Assembly (NCBI RefSeq): GCF_013359725.1
Contig: NZ_JABFMW010000033.1
Location: 1 to 40,197 of the forward strand
Direction of reading: 5' to 3'
From: Pseudarthrobacter sp. C4D7
GTDB taxonomy: Bacteria > Actinomycetota > Actinomycetes > Actinomycetales > Micrococcaceae
Length of the DNA: 40,197 nt
A program made the position numbers and the translations under genes. Below are positions 1-8,284 of this stretch, piece after piece. The notes under the pieces were generated by a model. That model saw nothing but the letters and a program-made list of their open reading frames with translations, made no database searches and was not told where the DNA came from. Position 1 is the first letter of the stretch; each line of letters starts with the position of its first letter.

Positions 1-90
1 CTCCACCCCGGCACCATCAACCTCAGCAACCAGCACAGCAAGGGCAGCACGAACACCTTCGAACGCCTTCACCACCGCCGCCATTCCCAT
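1..90 (-). CDS. N-terminal fragment of an unrecognised protein, cut by the window edge
   Basis: An open frame on the minus strand starts at ATG 90..88, with a second in-frame ATG at 84..82, and runs off the left edge. It reads MGMAAVVKAFEGVRAALAVL and continues as an Ala/Val-rich helix without a stop. The style resembles the start of the DUF222/HNH endonuclease proteins that are numerous in Arthrobacter, but 30 residues cannot establish this. No convincing Shine-Dalgarno sequence precedes the start. It could also be a chance frame. Sequence to the left of the window is needed for identification. Confidence 0.35.
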   Translation of the reverse strand, partial: MGMAAVVKAFEGVRAALAVLVAEVDGAGVE

Positions 91-206
91 AAACCCATCA
101 TGACAAGGGGGTACGACAATCAAGCGGGTCAAGCCATTTCGCCGTGGAGGCGAAGGGGAGCGCTTCTGCGTCCCGGAATGGAAGTGCCGGTGCGTGCGCG
201 GGCGGG

Positions 207-947
207 TCAGCCCCTTGAGCCAGTCCCCCGGCCCTCGCCGGGCCCGCCGGAGCCGTGCCAGAGGCAGGCATCAACCTCGAACGGCAGCAACTGGTCCTGC
301 TGTGCCATCAACGACGCTCCGTGCGCCGTCACGCGCCGCATGAAGTGGCGGCGGCAGAGTGTCTCGTAGCCCACTACGGGGATATGCCCGGCTTCCGGGA
401 CGGCAGCTTCCACCACCATGTCCACGTCACCGACCACCACCTGCGCGCCCTCAGTGACCATGACGCCGTCGACCGTCCTGGCATTGTGCGTGGCCCGGCG
501 GCCGCACCAGCACAGCGCCTCCACCTGGAGCACCTGCACCCGGTCGGCGAGTTCGATCAGGCGCTGGGAGCCGGGGAACAGCCGGGTGCGGAAATCAGCG
601 GTGATGCCGAACGCGAAGACGTCGACGTCGATCTCATCCACCACTTTGGCCAGCTGTTCCACCTGTTGGGGCGTGTAGAACTGGGCTTCGTCGCAGATCA
701 GGTAGTCAACCCGCCGGCCTTGGGTGCGTCGGAGCATGACTTCCTCCCAGAAGTCGGTGCTGTCCAGGACCTCCACCGCGTCGGTCTCGAGGCCAAGGCG
801 GCTGGAGATCCGGGACTCGCCGGCGCGGTCGTTCCTGCTGAACCGGACGCCGCCACGGCCGCGGACCCGGTGGTTGTAGTCCATCTGCAGGGCCAGGGTG
901 GACTTTCCGCAGTCCATGGTGCCGGAGAAGAAGATGAGTTCAGCCAC
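207..947 (-). CDS. tdk: Thymidine kinase (type II, zinc-binding)
   Basis: Phosphorylates thymidine (and deoxyuridine) with ATP in pyrimidine deoxynucleoside salvage; cytosolic. The product is 246 aa from GTG 947. The N-terminus carries the P-loop GTMDCGKST (about residues 9-17), then the Walker-B-like CDEAQF, then paired cysteines CWC...C near the C-terminal third that form the structural zinc site of the family. The frame stays open upstream, but GTG 947 places the P-loop where the family has it and overlaps the stop of the preceding phosphodiesterase gene by 8 bases, which suggests translational coupling. It is about 40 residues longer than E. coli TK (205 aa); the extra part is a Gly-rich, probably disordered tail. 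Last gene of the minus-strand block. Confidence 0.93.
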   Translation of the reverse strand: MAELIFFSGTMDCGKSTLALQMDYNHRVRGRGGVRFSRNDRAGESRISSRLGLETDAVEVLDSTDFWEEVMLRRTQGRRVDYLICDEAQFYTPQQVEQLAKVVDEIDVDVFAFGITADFRTRLFPGSQRLIELADRVQVLQVEALCWCGRRATHNARTVDGVMVTEGAQVVVGDVDMVVEAAVPEAGHIPVVGYETLCRRHFMRRVTAHGASLMAQQDQLLPFEVDACLWHGSGGPGEGRGTGSRG

Positions 948-2166
948 GCCGCCGCGTCCTTCCTTCAGCCGTGAAGCAGAGCAGCGGGACTTCACGCTCG
1001 GCCTTGGTCAGTGAGCCGTGCTGGCCCACCACCTCCATGGCAGTCGGACGCATGCGCCGCCCGTCGTAAAGCGCGACGGCGTCCCGCGCCGCGATCATGA
1101 CGTCACCGATCCTGCCTTCAACGGCAGGCCGGACATCGTCGCCGAAGAGTCCCCCGGCAACGGCTTCCCCGCGGGTAAAGGCCCAGATCCGGTCACCGAA
1201 CCGCGCCTTCCAGGCGGCCAACAGCCGCTCCGCGCCGCCGTCGGACAGGTGCGCTTCCTCGAGGTACAGGTGCACCATCCGTGGTTCCCCTGCGGTGTGG
1301 CGGACGCCGTCCACCAGGGCGGGGTCGGTGGAAAAGTCGATCCTTCGCGGCTCGTCTACGTCCAGCATGCCGTGGTCGGCCGTGAGCAGGATGGTGGTGC
1401 CGGCAGGAAGTGTGGCGTTGAGGCGTTTGACGGTGGCGTCGAGCTCTTCGAACTGGTGTTCCCACTGCTCGGAGCGGCAGCCGTAGCGGTGCCCGGCCTT
1501 GTCCAGGTCGTTGACGTAGAAGTACATGAGGGACGGGCCGGCCGCTGCCATGGCGTCGGCAGCGGCGGCGGTCCGGGCATGGGGGGTGGTCCCCGGGATG
1601 AACTTTCCGCCCCGCAGCGCCGCCCGGGTCATCGGAGATCCGTCAAACTGGGCCAGGCTGACCGTGGTGACCTCCACGTGATGCGCAATCCGCTCGAAAA
1701 CGGTGGGGAAAGGCTGCCAGGCGGCCGGGTCAACGCCCGGGTCCCAGTTGCCCAGCAGGTTGACTACCTTGTCCTGGTCCGGGTCCAGGACGTCGTAGCC
1801 CACCATTCCGTGCTGGCCGGCCGGAAGGCCGGTGCCAAAGCTGGACAGCGCCGCGGCGGTCGTGGAGGGGAACGCGGAGTCCAGCCACACCGGGACGTCA
1901 CCCTGGCCGGCCTGGAGCACAGAGCGCAGGAAGGGCGTATGGGCGGATTTCTGCTTGAGGAGGTTCCGGCCCAGTCCGTCCGCGAGGACAACGCAAACCC
2001 GTGATGCGGCAGGAAGTGCCAGGGTGTTGGTGAACTCCCCCATCCCAAGGCTGGCCGCTGCGCTGGTCAGGACTTCGGCGATGGAGCGCTGCCCGTAGGC
2101 GGGAGCGGGCGGAAGGTCGGGGGTGCGTCCGGTGGCTGGTACGGCGTGGTGACGGTCTTCCGGCAT
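940..2166 (-). CDS. Alkaline-phosphatase-fold phosphodiesterase (nucleotide pyrophosphatase family)
   Basis: A 408-aa predicted metal-dependent phosphodiesterase/pyrophosphatase of the Phosphodiest (PF01663) type. Family metal and nucleophile motifs are visible in order: VVLADGLG (first metal Asp), the PSTTAA loop with the nucleophile Thr, DKAGHRYG (Asp and His ligands) and LTADHGM (Asp-His ligands). There is no signal peptide or membrane segment, so it is probably cytosolic; the substrate is unknown. ATG 2166 follows the TGA of the DUF5998 gene after a single base, and the 3' end overlaps the thymidine kinase start by 8 bases, so the three genes look translationally coupled. The frame extends upstream to 2412, but that part is Pro/Arg/Ser-rich shadow of the DUF5998 gene. 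Confidence 0.88.
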   Translation of the reverse strand: MPEDRHHAVPATGRTPDLPPAPAYGQRSIAEVLTSAAASLGMGEFTNTLALPAASRVCVVLADGLGRNLLKQKSAHTPFLRSVLQAGQGDVPVWLDSAFPSTTAAALSSFGTGLPAGQHGMVGYDVLDPDQDKVVNLLGNWDPGVDPAAWQPFPTVFERIAHHVEVTTVSLAQFDGSPMTRAALRGGKFIPGTTPHARTAAAADAMAAAGPSLMYFYVNDLDKAGHRYGCRSEQWEHQFEELDATVKRLNATLPAGTTILLTADHGMLDVDEPRRIDFSTDPALVDGVRHTAGEPRMVHLYLEEAHLSDGGAERLLAAWKARFGDRIWAFTRGEAVAGGLFGDDVRPAVEGRIGDVMIAARDAVALYDGRRMRPTAMEVVGQHGSLTKAEREVPLLCFTAEGRTRRRG

Positions 2167-2167
2167 C

Positions 2168-2911
2168 TCAGCGCTGCTGGTGCCCGCGGCTGAGCCGGTT
2201 GCCGAATACCCCGGAACGCGGCCGCGGCGCCATGGACTGGGCGTGCGATGCGGGGGCGGCGGACCCGGTGTTGACCGCACGCAGGGCCCGTGCGAAGAGT
2301 TTGGCGTCCTGGACGGCCTGCAGCCCGTCTGCCTCAGCGCTGATGCGCAGGACGATGTCCTCCTGGGCGATGGTTCCGGTGTAGCCGTGGTCCGCTTCGC
2401 ACTGCGGATCACCGCAGCTCGCCGGGCCCATGTCCAGCCGCTGGCCGCCGGACCAGGCGATGGACAGCGTCAGTTCGCGGACCGGATCCGAGGGCTTGTA
2501 GTTCTGCGGCTGCGCGTACATGTAGCTCAGGACCACGGACCGGATCTGGGCGACGGGAACGGACTCGGTGGAGATCTGGGCGACGATCTGCTCCCCTGCC
2601 TCGTCCAGCTGCTGGTCATCCACATGGGTGATGACCAGCATGTCGGCGGTGAGGACCAGGACCGTGATGTGGCGGCGGACTTCCGCCCGGTCAAAGTGGG
2701 TTTCCAGGTGCACCAGGTGGGCTACGCAGTCCCGGCCATCCAAGGCGTCATCGACAACATCAGACACCAGGCGCGGGTAGAAGCCGGCCTTCTGCAGCGC
2801 GTCCTCCAGGCTCTGGCCCTGCGCTCCGTGGTTGTGTGAGCTGTGCTGGCGGATTGCCTGGTTTTCGTTTCCGGGCGTTTCGGGTGCCGACGCGGGAGGC
2901 TGGAAGCTCAT
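2168..2911 (-). CDS. DUF5998 family protein, function unknown
   Basis: A 247-aa soluble protein that I recognise as the actinobacterial DUF5998 family, often found next to the phosphodiesterase gene. After a disordered, polar N-terminus (Gln/His/Asn-rich, about residues 1-35) it forms an alpha/beta domain with the segments HFDRAEVRRHITVLVLTAD and ITHVDDQQLDE. No catalytic motif is evident. A short segment contains CGDPQCEADHGY, possibly a metal site, but only two Cys are present. The start at ATG 2911 follows GGGGG at suitable distance; the hexamer GAAAAT six bases upstream could instead mark a leaderless start. It sits 41 bp downstream of the Pat-like gene and one base before the phosphodiesterase start. 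No function should be assumed. Confidence 0.8.
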   Translation of the reverse strand: MSFQPPASAPETPGNENQAIRQHSSHNHGAQGQSLEDALQKAGFYPRLVSDVVDDALDGRDCVAHLVHLETHFDRAEVRRHITVLVLTADMLVITHVDDQQLDEAGEQIVAQISTESVPVAQIRSVVLSYMYAQPQNYKPSDPVRELTLSIAWSGGQRLDMGPASCGDPQCEADHGYTGTIAQEDIVLRISAEADGLQAVQDAKLFARALRAVNTGSAAPASHAQSMAPRPRSGVFGNRLSRGHQQR

Positions 2912-2952
2912 GCCCCCATTTTCACAGATCGGCCGGTCACTTGCTAACCGCC

Positions 2953-5637
2953 TCAGCCCAGCATGGCCCTGCGGGCGCTGTCGGTGCGCTGCGCAGCGTT
3001 GCCGATCCGGACGTCGGCGGCAAGGATGGTGGCCCCCGCCGGCCCGCACAGGACGGGGTTGAATTCCACCAGCGCGATCTCCGGATGGTTGTCCTTCATC
3101 CAGGCCAGACGGCCGGCCAGGTCCTCCAGGGCCTGCACGTCAACAGCGGGAAGGCCCTGGTAGCCGAAGAGCTTCCGGGACGCCCTGGGCGCGCGGATGA
3201 AGTCGTGGACGTCCGCCGCGGAGAGCGGTGGAACGCGGTGGGCCCAGTCGTCCAGGAGGTTGACGGCGTCACCGGCGAGTCCAAAGGAGATGACAGGACC
3301 CAGCAAGGGGTCCTCGATGGCGCGGAAGGTGCACGCTTGTCCCACCGGCGCCATGGCCTGGACTTCGAGCGCCGGATCTCCGTAGGCGGCGAGCGCACGC
3401 CGCATTTGCAGCACGTTCAGGCGCAGCGACTCGGCGTCCTCGATGCCAAGCCGGACGCCACCCAGGTCCAGGCGGTGCCGGAGGGCCGGCTCGGTGGTCT
3501 TCAGTACTACCGGCCAGCCCAGCGAATCTGCTGCCGCAACGGCCTCGTCGGGGGTGGTGAACGGTGCCGATGGCAGGACGGAAATGCCGTAGTGGCCCAA
3601 CAGGGACGCCGTCGCCGCGGGGTCCAGCTGCTTGAGTTGCTCGCCCGTGACGTCCCGCAGCAGTTCATCAATTTCGGTAGCCGCCTGGCGCGGATCGCAG
3701 CCGGCGGGCTCCACGAAGTGGCCCTGGTCGCGGGCCGCCCATTCGGCGTACCGGACCACGGCGGCGAGCGCGGCCACGGCAGCGCCGGGGTTTGAGAAGC
3801 AGGGGACGGTGCAGTCCCCTGTTCCCAGCAGTCCTTCCACCGTGATGGCGGGATCCAGGATTCCGGTGAACGCCGCCACCACCGGTTTCCCTGCGCTTGC
3901 GGAGCATTCAGCCAGGACCTGGGCCACCGCGTCGACCGTCAGGCCGCGGGCGGGCAGCAGGGCGGCCACGGCGGCGTGCACGGTGTCTGAGGCCAAGGCC
4001 TCCAGGAGGGCCCTGCGCAGCGCAGGCAGGGCCACCGACTGTCCGGTATCAAGGTCGAGGCCGGACACCACCTGCGCCACTCCCAGGCCATGCGCCGCGG
4101 CACTGTCCGCCACCACATTGCCCAGCGCCTGGGAGTTGCTGAAGATGGCGACGTCGGGCCCGGCCGGAAGGGGCCGGCCGGAGACCACCGTCGCCACGTC
4201 CACCAGTTGTTCCACGGTCTCTACCCGGATCACGCCGGACTGGCGCAGCATCGCATCCAGCGCGCCCGCCGGCGCCTGCGTGGTCCGTACGGCATGCCCC
4301 GGCGGCAAACGGAGTCCCATGGTGTCCGATTTGGCCACGATCACGGGTTTGGTGCGTGCCAGGCGCCGGGCGATGCGGGAGAATTTGCGCGGGTTGCCGA
4401 TCGATTCGAGGTACAGGCCTACTGCCGAGGTGTCGGAGTCGTCTTCCCAGTACTGCATCATGTCGTTGCCGGAAACGTCCGCCCGGTTGCCGGCCGAGAG
4501 CAGGCTGGAGAGCCCCAGCCGGCGCCGGCTGGAAGCGGCGTAGAGCGAGACGCCGATGGCCGCCGACTGGCTGAACAGGCCGAGGCTGCCGCGCAACGGC
4601 ATGGTGGGGGCCATGGACGCGTTCAGGGACACGTCCGGGTGGGTGTTGGCGATGCCCAGCGACGCCGGCCCGATCACCCGCATTCCGTTGGCCCTGGCCT
4701 GGCGCACCAGGGCGCGCTGCCGCAGCAGGCCGCGTTCGCCGTCGTCCGCGAAGCCCGCGGAGGCGATCACTACGCCCTTGACGCCCGCTACCGCGCACTC
4801 TTCCACTACGCCGGCGACTTCCTCGTAGGGCACGGCGATGATGGCCAGCTGGACGGGATGGGGAACTTCGGAGAGCTTGCCGTAGGACAACATGCCGGCC
4901 AGTTCCAGCGCCTCGGGATTGATTGCGTACACCGGGCCGTGGAAACCGCCCTCGATGATGTGCTCCAGCAGCTGGTACCCCACGGTCCCCCACTTGCGGC
5001 TGGCACCGATCACGGCAACGGACGACGGCGCCAGCAGGTCCCGGACGCTCCTGGCCTCTGCACGGTGCTCGCGGGATTCCATCACGGCGCGGGATTTTTC
5101 GGTGGGGTCCACGTTGAACTCGAGGCTGACGACGCCGTCGTCGAAGTGGCGTTTGACGTCGTAGCCGGCGTCGGAGAAGACCATCAGCATCTTGCGGTTC
5201 TCCGGCAGGACCTCGGCGGTGAACTTCCGGATCCCGTTTTCGTGCGCCGCGGCTGCAAGGTGCTCCAGCAGGATGGAGCCGATGCCCCTCCCCTGGTGGG
5301 CGTCGGCGATGTTGAACGCGACCTCGGCTTCCGTGGGATCGGTCAGCCGGTCATAGCGTCCGATGCCGATGATCTCGCCGCCGATGGTGATGACGAACGC
5401 CACCCGGTCTTTGTAGTCCACTTCGGTGAACCGCTTGAGCTCCTTGGCGGACAGCCGCGCCTTGAACGCGAAGAAGCGCATGTAGATTGAATTCTGCGAC
5501 TGCCCGGTATGGAAGGCCTGGACGGCGTCCGCGTCCGACGGGTGGATGGGCCGCAGATGCGCTGTCCCGCCGTCCCGCAGGACGACATCGGCTTCCCAAT
5601 ATTCCGGATATTCGCCGTCCCCGGGCTGATCCACCAT
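2953..5637 (-). CDS. Pat-like protein lysine acetyltransferase: N-terminal GNAT fused to NDP-forming acyl-CoA synthetase-like domains
   Basis: An 894-aa fusion. Residues about 15-175 are a GNAT domain with the acetyl-CoA loop QGRGIG at 115-120. Residues about 200-330 are a CoA-binding Rossmann domain (SVAVIGASRKWGTVG), followed by succinyl-CoA-ligase-like domains (FSQSAAIG, SAGNRADVS) and a C-terminal ATP-grasp domain (from about 660; PVVLKTTEPALRHR). Pat-type enzymes acetylate lysines, for example to switch off acetyl-CoA synthetase. Where active NDP-forming acyl-CoA synthetases carry the phosphohistidine motif SHTG, this protein appears to read RTTQ (about 451-454), so the synthetase half is probably regulatory rather than catalytic. 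ATG 5637 is preceded by TAGGCT-N6, a likely leaderless promoter, and the gene diverges from parC. It may lead the block with DUF5998, the phosphodiesterase and tdk. Confidence 0.9.
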   Translation of the reverse strand: MVDQPGDGEYPEYWEADVVLRDGGTAHLRPIHPSDADAVQAFHTGQSQNSIYMRFFAFKARLSAKELKRFTEVDYKDRVAFVITIGGEIIGIGRYDRLTDPTEAEVAFNIADAHQGRGIGSILLEHLAAAAHENGIRKFTAEVLPENRKMLMVFSDAGYDVKRHFDDGVVSLEFNVDPTEKSRAVMESREHRAEARSVRDLLAPSSVAVIGASRKWGTVGYQLLEHIIEGGFHGPVYAINPEALELAGMLSYGKLSEVPHPVQLAIIAVPYEEVAGVVEECAVAGVKGVVIASAGFADDGERGLLRQRALVRQARANGMRVIGPASLGIANTHPDVSLNASMAPTMPLRGSLGLFSQSAAIGVSLYAASSRRRLGLSSLLSAGNRADVSGNDMMQYWEDDSDTSAVGLYLESIGNPRKFSRIARRLARTKPVIVAKSDTMGLRLPPGHAVRTTQAPAGALDAMLRQSGVIRVETVEQLVDVATVVSGRPLPAGPDVAIFSNSQALGNVVADSAAAHGLGVAQVVSGLDLDTGQSVALPALRRALLEALASDTVHAAVAALLPARGLTVDAVAQVLAECSASAGKPVVAAFTGILDPAITVEGLLGTGDCTVPCFSNPGAAVAALAAVVRYAEWAARDQGHFVEPAGCDPRQAATEIDELLRDVTGEQLKQLDPAATASLLGHYGISVLPSAPFTTPDEAVAAADSLGWPVVLKTTEPALRHRLDLGGVRLGIEDAESLRLNVLQMRRALAAYGDPALEVQAMAPVGQACTFRAIEDPLLGPVISFGLAGDAVNLLDDWAHRVPPLSAADVHDFIRAPRASRKLFGYQGLPAVDVQALEDLAGRLAWMKDNHPEIALVEFNPVLCGPAGATILAADVRIGNAAQRTDSARRAMLG

Positions 5638-5643
5638 AGGCTT

Positions 5644-5649
5644 AGCCTA
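5644..5649 (-). promoter_or_regulatory. Leaderless -10 element TAGGCT of the Pat-like gene
   Basis: On the minus strand TAGGCT is followed by six bases and ATG 5637. The element is part of the perfect 13-bp palindrome TAGGCTAAGCCTA (5637-5649), which covers -10 through the start codon. The spacing matches that of several other genes in the window. Confidence 0.55.
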
Positions 5650-5713
5650 GCCAAAAACTATCGCAGCACACCCCAAGGCTGCGCAGTAACCGCAGAAGGA
5701 TTCACCAAACCCC

Positions 5714-8248
5714 ATGGCCCGCCGGCAAAGTTCAAAACCCATCGTGGACGACAGCTACACGGAAAACATCGTCGATATCGACGTGACGTCCGAAATGCAG
5801 GGCTCCTTCCTGGAGTATGCGTACTCGGTGATCTACTCCCGGGCACTGCCGGATGCGCGTGACGGGCTGAAGCCGGTGCAGCGCCGCATCCTGTACATGA
5901 TGAGCGACATGGGCCTGCGCCCTGACCGCGGCCACGTCAAGAGCGCCCGCGTGGTGGGCGAGGTCATGGGCAAGCTGCACCCGCACGGCGATGCTGCCAT
6001 CTACGACGCCATGGTGCGCATGGCGCAGGACTTCTCGCTGCGGCTGCCGCTCATTGACGGGCACGGGAACTTCGGCTCGCTCGACGACGGCCCGGCGGCA
6101 CCGCGGTACACCGAGGCCAGGCTCGCGGCGGCCGCCCTCACGCTCACCAACCACCTCGACGAAGACGTGGTGGACTTCGTCCCCAACTACGACAACCAGC
6201 TGACCCAGCCGGATGTCCTGCCCGCCGCCTTCCCCAACCTGCTGGTCAACGGCGCCACCGGCATCGCCGTCGGCATGGCCACCAACATGGCCCCGCACAA
6301 CCTGGTGGAGGTCATCTCAGCTGCCAGGCACCTGATTGCCCACCCTGACGCCGGCCTGGATGACCTGATGCGGTTCGTCCCGGGCCCGGACCTGCCCAGC
6401 GGCGGCCGGATCGTGGGCCTGGACGGGATCCGCGACGCGTATGCCACCGGCCGCGGATCGTTCAAGACCCGCGCCAAGGTGGAAATTGAACAGCTCTCCG
6501 CGCGCCGTACCGGCCTGGTGGTCACCGAACTGCCGTACATGGTGGGTCCGGAAAAAGTGATCGAGAAGATCAAGGATGCCGTCAACGCCAAGAAGCTGAC
6601 CGGCATCAGCGACATCGTGGACCTGACGGACCGCAAGCACGGACTGCGGCTGGTTATCGAGCTAAAGAACGGCTTCAACCCGAATGCTGTCCTGCAGCAG
6701 CTTTACCGGTACACGCCGATGGAGGACTCCTTCGGCATCAACAACGTCACGCTGGTGGACGGCCAGCCGCAGACGCTGGGCCTGGTGGACCTGCTGTCCG
6801 TCTACGTCAATCACCGGATCAACGTGGTCCGCCGCCGGACGGTCTTCCGCCTGGGCAAGAAGAAGGACCGCCTGCACCTGGTGGAGGGCCTCCTCATCGC
6901 CATCGTGGACATCGACGAGGTCATCCAGATCATCCGGTCCTCGGATGAGGCAGCGGCAGCCCGCGAGCGGCTGATGTCCATCTACGACCTCACCGAGGTC
7001 CAGGCCAACTACATCCTGGAACTGCGCCTGCGCCAGCTCACCAAGTACTCCCGGATCGAGCTGGAAAAGGAGCAGGACGAACTCCGCCGCGAGATTGCCG
7101 AACTTCAGGCCATCCTGGACTCCGAGGAACTGCTCCGCACCGTGGTCTCCGACGAACTTGGCGCTATTGCCGAGGAACACGGCACCCCGCGGCGGACCGT
7201 CCTCCTGGAGTCCGAGGCCGTGTCCCCCACGGTCGCAGCTGCCGAGCTGGCCGGGGCCAAAAAGGGCAAGGCTGCTCCACTGTCCCTGGAGATCGCGGAC
7301 GATCCCTGCTGGGCCATCCTCACCGCCTCCGGTCAGGTGGCCCGCACCAGCAACCAGGAACCGTTGGCCGAGGCGGGCCCCCGGAGCAGGCATGACGTGT
7401 TCACCTCTGTGGTCAAGACCTCGGCCCGCGGTGAAATCGCTGCCGTCACCTCGCAGGGCCGCATGCTCCGGCTTCAGGTGATGGACATGCCGGTCCTGCC
7501 GCCCATGGCGGGCCTGCCCAACCTGGCCGGCGGCGTCCCGGCCAAGGAGTTCCTCACCCTGGTCAAGGGTGAAACCCTGGTGGCGTTCGTGCGGCTGGAT
7601 GAAGTCCTGGCCATCGGCACGGCCCAGGGCGTGGTGAAGCGCGTCCAGCCGGACTACCCGCTGAACCGGGAAGACTGGGAAGTCATCACCCTGAAGGACA
7701 AGGACGTGGTGGTGGGAGTCGCTCCAGCCGGTGCCGATGACGCCGACCTGGTGTTCCTCACGCGGGAAGCCCAGCTGCTGAAGTTCCCGGCAGCCGTGGT
7801 CCGGCCCCAGGGGCGCACTGCCGGCGGCATGGCCGGGATCAAACTTGCAGCCGGCGACCAGGTGATCTTCTTCGGCGCTGTCCAGCCCGGGGATGACGCC
7901 GCCGTCGTGGTCACCATTGCCGGCACCAACGGCGCCCTTCCCGGCACCGCCCCGGGCACGGCCAAAGTCACCGCATTCTCCGAATATCCGGCCAAGGGCC
8001 GGGCCACGACCGGGGTCCGGTCGCACCGGTTCCTGAAGGGCGAAGACATGCTGTTGCTGGCATGGGCAGGCCATGGGCCAGCCAAGGCTTCGTCGGCCGG
8101 TGGAGTGGCGCGGTCACTGCCGCAGGAGCACGGCCGCCGGGACGGATCGGGTGTCCCGCTCTCCCAGGCCGTGGACGTGGTGGGGCCGGCCATGGCGTGG
8201 ACGGAAGCACCCGCAGACGGGCCCTCAGCCGGGGAAACCGCGGAGTAG
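5714..8248 (+). CDS. parC: DNA topoisomerase IV subunit A
   Basis: Breakage-rejoining subunit of topoisomerase IV, which decatenates replicated chromosomes with ParE. The 844-aa product shows the type IIA winged-helix domain with the active-site tyrosine in APRYTEARL (Tyr132), the tower and coiled-coil region (about 340-490, ending LRREIAELQAILDSEE), and a C-terminal beta-pinwheel with blade repeats but no clear GyrA-box. It pairs with the parE gene at 18525-20633, which is why I call it ParC rather than GyrA. At the quinolone-contact position the sequence is HPHGDAAIYD, with Ala where sensitive enzymes usually have Ser. AGAAGG about 18 bases upstream of ATG 5714 is a distant, weak ribosome site. 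The gene is divergent from the Pat-like gene. Confidence 0.93.
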   Translation: MARRQSSKPIVDDSYTENIVDIDVTSEMQGSFLEYAYSVIYSRALPDARDGLKPVQRRILYMMSDMGLRPDRGHVKSARVVGEVMGKLHPHGDAAIYDAMVRMAQDFSLRLPLIDGHGNFGSLDDGPAAPRYTEARLAAAALTLTNHLDEDVVDFVPNYDNQLTQPDVLPAAFPNLLVNGATGIAVGMATNMAPHNLVEVISAARHLIAHPDAGLDDLMRFVPGPDLPSGGRIVGLDGIRDAYATGRGSFKTRAKVEIEQLSARRTGLVVTELPYMVGPEKVIEKIKDAVNAKKLTGISDIVDLTDRKHGLRLVIELKNGFNPNAVLQQLYRYTPMEDSFGINNVTLVDGQPQTLGLVDLLSVYVNHRINVVRRRTVFRLGKKKDRLHLVEGLLIAIVDIDEVIQIIRSSDEAAAARERLMSIYDLTEVQANYILELRLRQLTKYSRIELEKEQDELRREIAELQAILDSEELLRTVVSDELGAIAEEHGTPRRTVLLESEAVSPTVAAAELAGAKKGKAAPLSLEIADDPCWAILTASGQVARTSNQEPLAEAGPRSRHDVFTSVVKTSARGEIAAVTSQGRMLRLQVMDMPVLPPMAGLPNLAGGVPAKEFLTLVKGETLVAFVRLDEVLAIGTAQGVVKRVQPDYPLNREDWEVITLKDKDVVVGVAPAGADDADLVFLTREAQLLKFPAAVVRPQGRTAGGMAGIKLAAGDQVIFFGAVQPGDDAAVVVTIAGTNGALPGTAPGTAKVTAFSEYPAKGRATTGVRSHRFLKGEDMLLLAWAGHGPAKASSAGGVARSLPQEHGRRDGSGVPLSQAVDVVGPAMAWTEAPADGPSAGETAE

Positions 8249-8254
8249 GCTTGC

Positions 8255-8284
8255 GGACGTGGCCGGGTTCAGCCGGCTACGTCC
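8255..8284. terminator. Bidirectional terminator-like hairpin between parC and the ABC permease
   Basis: Arms GGACGTGGCCGG and CCGGCTACGTCC form a 12-bp stem with one G-T wobble around the loop GTTCAG. It lies just after the parC stop and overlaps the stop codon of the converging permease gene. No T-run follows on either strand. Confidence 0.55.

Noticed and set aside
138..154. Hairpin TTCGCC-GTGGA-GGCGAA downstream of thymidine kinase
   Set aside because: A 6-bp stem about 50 bases beyond the stop without a T-run is too weak to call a terminator.
6662..8074. A 470-codon minus-strand frame antisense to parC
   Set aside because: Composition is typical of an antisense frame (His, Gln, Gly and Asp-rich) and it opposes conserved ParC.
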